Positions 10,999 to 13,313 of a stretch of DNA of 13,313 bases are shown one piece after another (within the stretch, counting starts at the first letter, position 1; every line of letters starts with the position of its first letter). The position numbers and the translations under genes are program-made. Location: the NCBI GenBank assembly GCA_050872785.1, contig JBNMHO010000020.1:1-13313 (forward strand). The letters are read 5' to 3'. Source of the stretch: UBA7862 sp050872785. GTDB lineage: Bacteria; Bacillota; Clostridia; Christensenellales; UBA1242. The notes under the pieces are model-generated. The model was not told the origin of the DNA and searched no databases. It saw only the letters and a list, made by a program, of their open reading frames with translations.

Positions 10999-12373
10999 AT
11001 CCCCAACTGCCTGTTAAAGTGTGATTTTTTGCAATGTTAACTTTGCTAGATGAAGTTACTTCAGTTGCATATTCGTTTCTCCAACAGAAAGTGTAACCAG
11101 AACGAGAAAGTGTCGGAAGCGAGCCATATGTTGAATCGTAAGTAACAGTTTTTGGCTCTATATAATCTTTTATTGAAAATTCATATATTCCCACGTCTTT
11201 GCCATAGTCATTGTCCAATCGTAAGTTGTATGTTCCAGTTGCGGGTGCAGTGAAAACAGCAGATTGAGAATTATTATCAAAACGAACAGATTGGGCTTCA
11301 GTATAGCCCTTATTTATCGCATAGAAAAGTTGTATGATTCCACCAGTAGATAATGCTCCAGAAGATGATGCTCCGTCTCTAATTTCACCATGGACAACAT
11401 ACTTTTGTCCTTCAACAAGGTCAACTGTTTGCGGAATCGTTATATAGGGATCATCATTACTCGTGTTGTTTATCAAAAAACCCATACCATCATATGCCAT
11501 AATTATGTTATGACCAACGTAGTTGCCGTAGTATTCGCTTGTCAAATTATTAAGCAGATTGTAATTGCTATCAAAACTAACAGTGTAACTGTTCGCCGTC
11601 CAAATAGCCTTCAAAGTTTGGTCACCAACTTTTGTGTATTGCGTGGTGGAAGTGTATTCATAAGGTTCGTAGTCTGTAATAGTGCTTCCATCTTCAATTT
11701 GAATATTTTTAATTTCCATTGATAACGTGCCTGAAACATCTGGACACACAATATACAACCCCAATAGGTTTGTCCAAAGAGCCCATGAAGATGTTTTTAC
11801 AGCCAATACTTTTGCATATCTCTGCCATGTCCCCGTCTGCAAACTTGGATACCGAGAATCATTTTCAGTTGAAATATTTGAAAGAGTTGCTCTCGCTTTT
11901 ATGCTTATACTTGAAATATTGGGGCTTTTTTCAGTAATTTTGTAATCGAAACTCACTGCAATAGTAAGGGTGCCCGTAAAAGAAATGGTGGAAATAGGGA
12001 CATACCCGAGAGTTGTCCCACTTGCTGAGTTTATGCTCAATTCATTTTTTTGAGCTTTATTTTTCCCCGTTTCTACCCAACGTTGGAATGTATAACCAGT
12101 CCTTGTTGAAGTGGGCAAATCGCCGTATAAATCGCCTAATTTAACGCTCTTTTGGCTGGGAGATACCCCCCCCCCTGCCGGGTCAAAAGTGACCGTGTAT
12201 GAGGGTCTAGAATACTTTACAGATATGTTTGAACTTGCTTGTTGGTGCGTTGCACCATATATTATAACCCCGAGGATAGCCATAATGAGTGTATATAGAA
12301 CGCAAATGGTTATCTTATTTTGCTTATGATAAAATCTGTTCAGCCATAACACAAAGCGTTCATATTTGGTCAT
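10997..12373 (-). CDS. Membrane-anchored surface protein with InlB-type repeats
   Basis: A 458-aa protein with a basic N-terminus, one membrane segment (about residues 20-40) and an extracellular remainder, so probably a type II anchored surface protein; there is no LPXTG or other C-terminal anchor. Two InlB B-type (Listeria-Bacteroides) repeats are recognisable: SYTVTFDPAGGGVSP...GDLPTSTRTGYTFQRW (59-100) and KTVTYDSTYGSLPTLSRSGYTF near the C-terminus, ending in HTLTGSW. Both are interrupted by beta-rich modules of 120-140 residues resembling carbohydrate-binding jelly rolls (about 104-230 and 265-395). I chose ATG 12373 because AGAGGTG lies six bases upstream; a GTG at 12382 overlaps that site. 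A G10 tract in codons 67-70 may switch the gene on and off. The role is probably adhesion; the ligand is unknown. Confidence 0.8.
   Translation of the reverse strand: MTKYERFVLWLNRFYHKQNKITICVLYTLIMAILGVIIYGATHQQASSNISVKYSRPSYTVTFDPAGGGVSPSQKSVKLGDLYGDLPTSTRTGYTFQRWVETGKNKAQKNELSINSASGTTLGYVPISTISFTGTLTIAVSFDYKITEKSPNISSISIKARATLSNISTENDSRYPSLQTGTWQRYAKVLAVKTSSWALWTNLLGLYIVCPDVSGTLSMEIKNIQIEDGSTITDYEPYEYTSTTQYTKVGDQTLKAIWTANSYTVSFDSNYNLLNNLTSEYYGNYVGHNIIMAYDGMGFLINNTSNDDPYITIPQTVDLVEGQKYVVHGEIRDGASSSGALSTGGIIQLFYAINKGYTEAQSVRFDNNSQSAVFTAPATGTYNLRLDNDYGKDVGIYEFSIKDYIEPKTVTYDSTYGSLPTLSRSGYTFCWRNEYATEVTSSSKVNIAKNHTLTGSWG
12166..12175 (-). repeat. Poly-G tract (G10) inside the surface-protein gene
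   Basis: Ten consecutive G on the coding strand (C on the plus strand) encode Gly67-Gly69 and the first base of Val70. The tract is in frame as given. One base gained or lost would truncate the protein soon after its membrane anchor, the usual design of a phase-variable contingency locus. Confidence 0.8.
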
Positions 12374-12405
12374 TATGCTCACCTCTCAAATATATTTTCC
12401 TCAAA

Positions 12406-12434
12406 AGTTTAAGAGATATTTGGCAAAAAGTCAA
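12406..12434 (-). promoter_or_regulatory. Promoter of the surface-protein gene
   Basis: On the minus strand TTGACT (12434-12429), a 17-bp spacer and TAAACT (12411-12406), about 33 bp before ATG 12373. It lies downstream of the 16S terminator, so the gene need not depend on rRNA read-through. Confidence 0.65.
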
Positions 12435-12487
12435 GTTTTTTGATAAAAAAACAAGGATAAAAGTAAATTATTCACAAAAAAAGGTAT

Positions 12488-12520
12488 AAAAAAAACACCA
12501 ACCCTTGCGGATTGGTGTTT
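12488..12520 (-). terminator. Intrinsic terminator of the 16S rRNA gene
   Basis: On the minus strand AAACACCAA (12520-12512) pairs with TTGGTGTTT (12501-12493), followed by a run of eight T in total (12495-12488). It lies about 130 bp after the 16S 3' end with no tRNA or 23S between. Confidence 0.9.
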
Positions 12521-12646
12521 GAAATTTTTAGTTCCATTTAATAGTTAAGTCATTGGGTTACATTTTTACTTGTTGTGTCAAGAGTTTTCATGGTTTTCTT
12601 TCCTTCACCACTGACTAAAAGTCAGTTTCGTCGACTTCACTTCTCT

Positions 12647-13313
<667 letters not shown>

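Overview
The window looks like chromosomal DNA from an uncultured, AT-rich, endospore-forming member of the Bacillota (Clostridia-like). Support for this: a spoIIR-sleB-ypeB sporulation/germination cluster, low-GC coding sequence with strong GGAGG-type ribosome binding sites, sigma-A promoters close to TTGACA-17-TATAAT, a Firmicute-style L10 leader, and a 16S rRNA 3' part with the usual CCTCC anti-Shine-Dalgarno end. No UGA-as-Trp decoding is seen. I cannot name the genus.

Layout. (a) 1-810: a gene-free left end with two inverted groups of a 10-bp repeat around a terminator. Next comes a minus-strand tRNA transcription unit (promoter 818-846, tRNA-Ala(TGC), two decayed 5' halves of a tRNA-Ile-like gene, intact tRNA-Ile(GAT), terminator 290-317). 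(b) 877-1938: a small accessory module of two minus-strand mini-genes and a divergent plus-strand gene for a two-HTH XRE regulator. (c) 1964-5090: minus-strand rplI (L9), its terminator, then spoIIR-sleB-ypeB as a tight operon. (d) 5259-5576: a plus-strand Cys-rich DUF1540-like protein. (e) 5651-6765: minus-strand rplJ-rplL with its own promoter and L10 autoregulatory leader/attenuator, ended by a terminator and not linked to rpoB. (f) 6776-7360: a minus-strand HAD phosphatase predicted to be made from a leaderless mRNA. (g) 7426-9174: a plus-strand ABC-F ATPase preceded by a very GC-rich four-way-junction 5' UTR. (h) 9189-10998: a plus-strand 570-aa protein of unknown function with a C-terminal LRR-like repeat block. 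(i) 10997-12434: a minus-strand surface protein with InlB-type repeats and a G10 tract suggesting phase variation. (j) 12488-13313: the 3' part of a minus-strand 16S rRNA gene with its own intrinsic terminator and no tRNA or 23S after it.

Most transcription units are neatly insulated: almost each has a recognisable sigma-A promoter and an intrinsic terminator, several of them bidirectional between convergent genes.

The signals most worth following are the 87-nt cloverleaf-like leader of the ABC-F gene, the coordinated loss of one composite ATPase site in that same ABC-F protein, the poly-G contingency tract, the tRNA-Ile-derived debris inside the tRNA precursor, and the stand-alone 16S gene. 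I found no CRISPR array, transposase or integrase.
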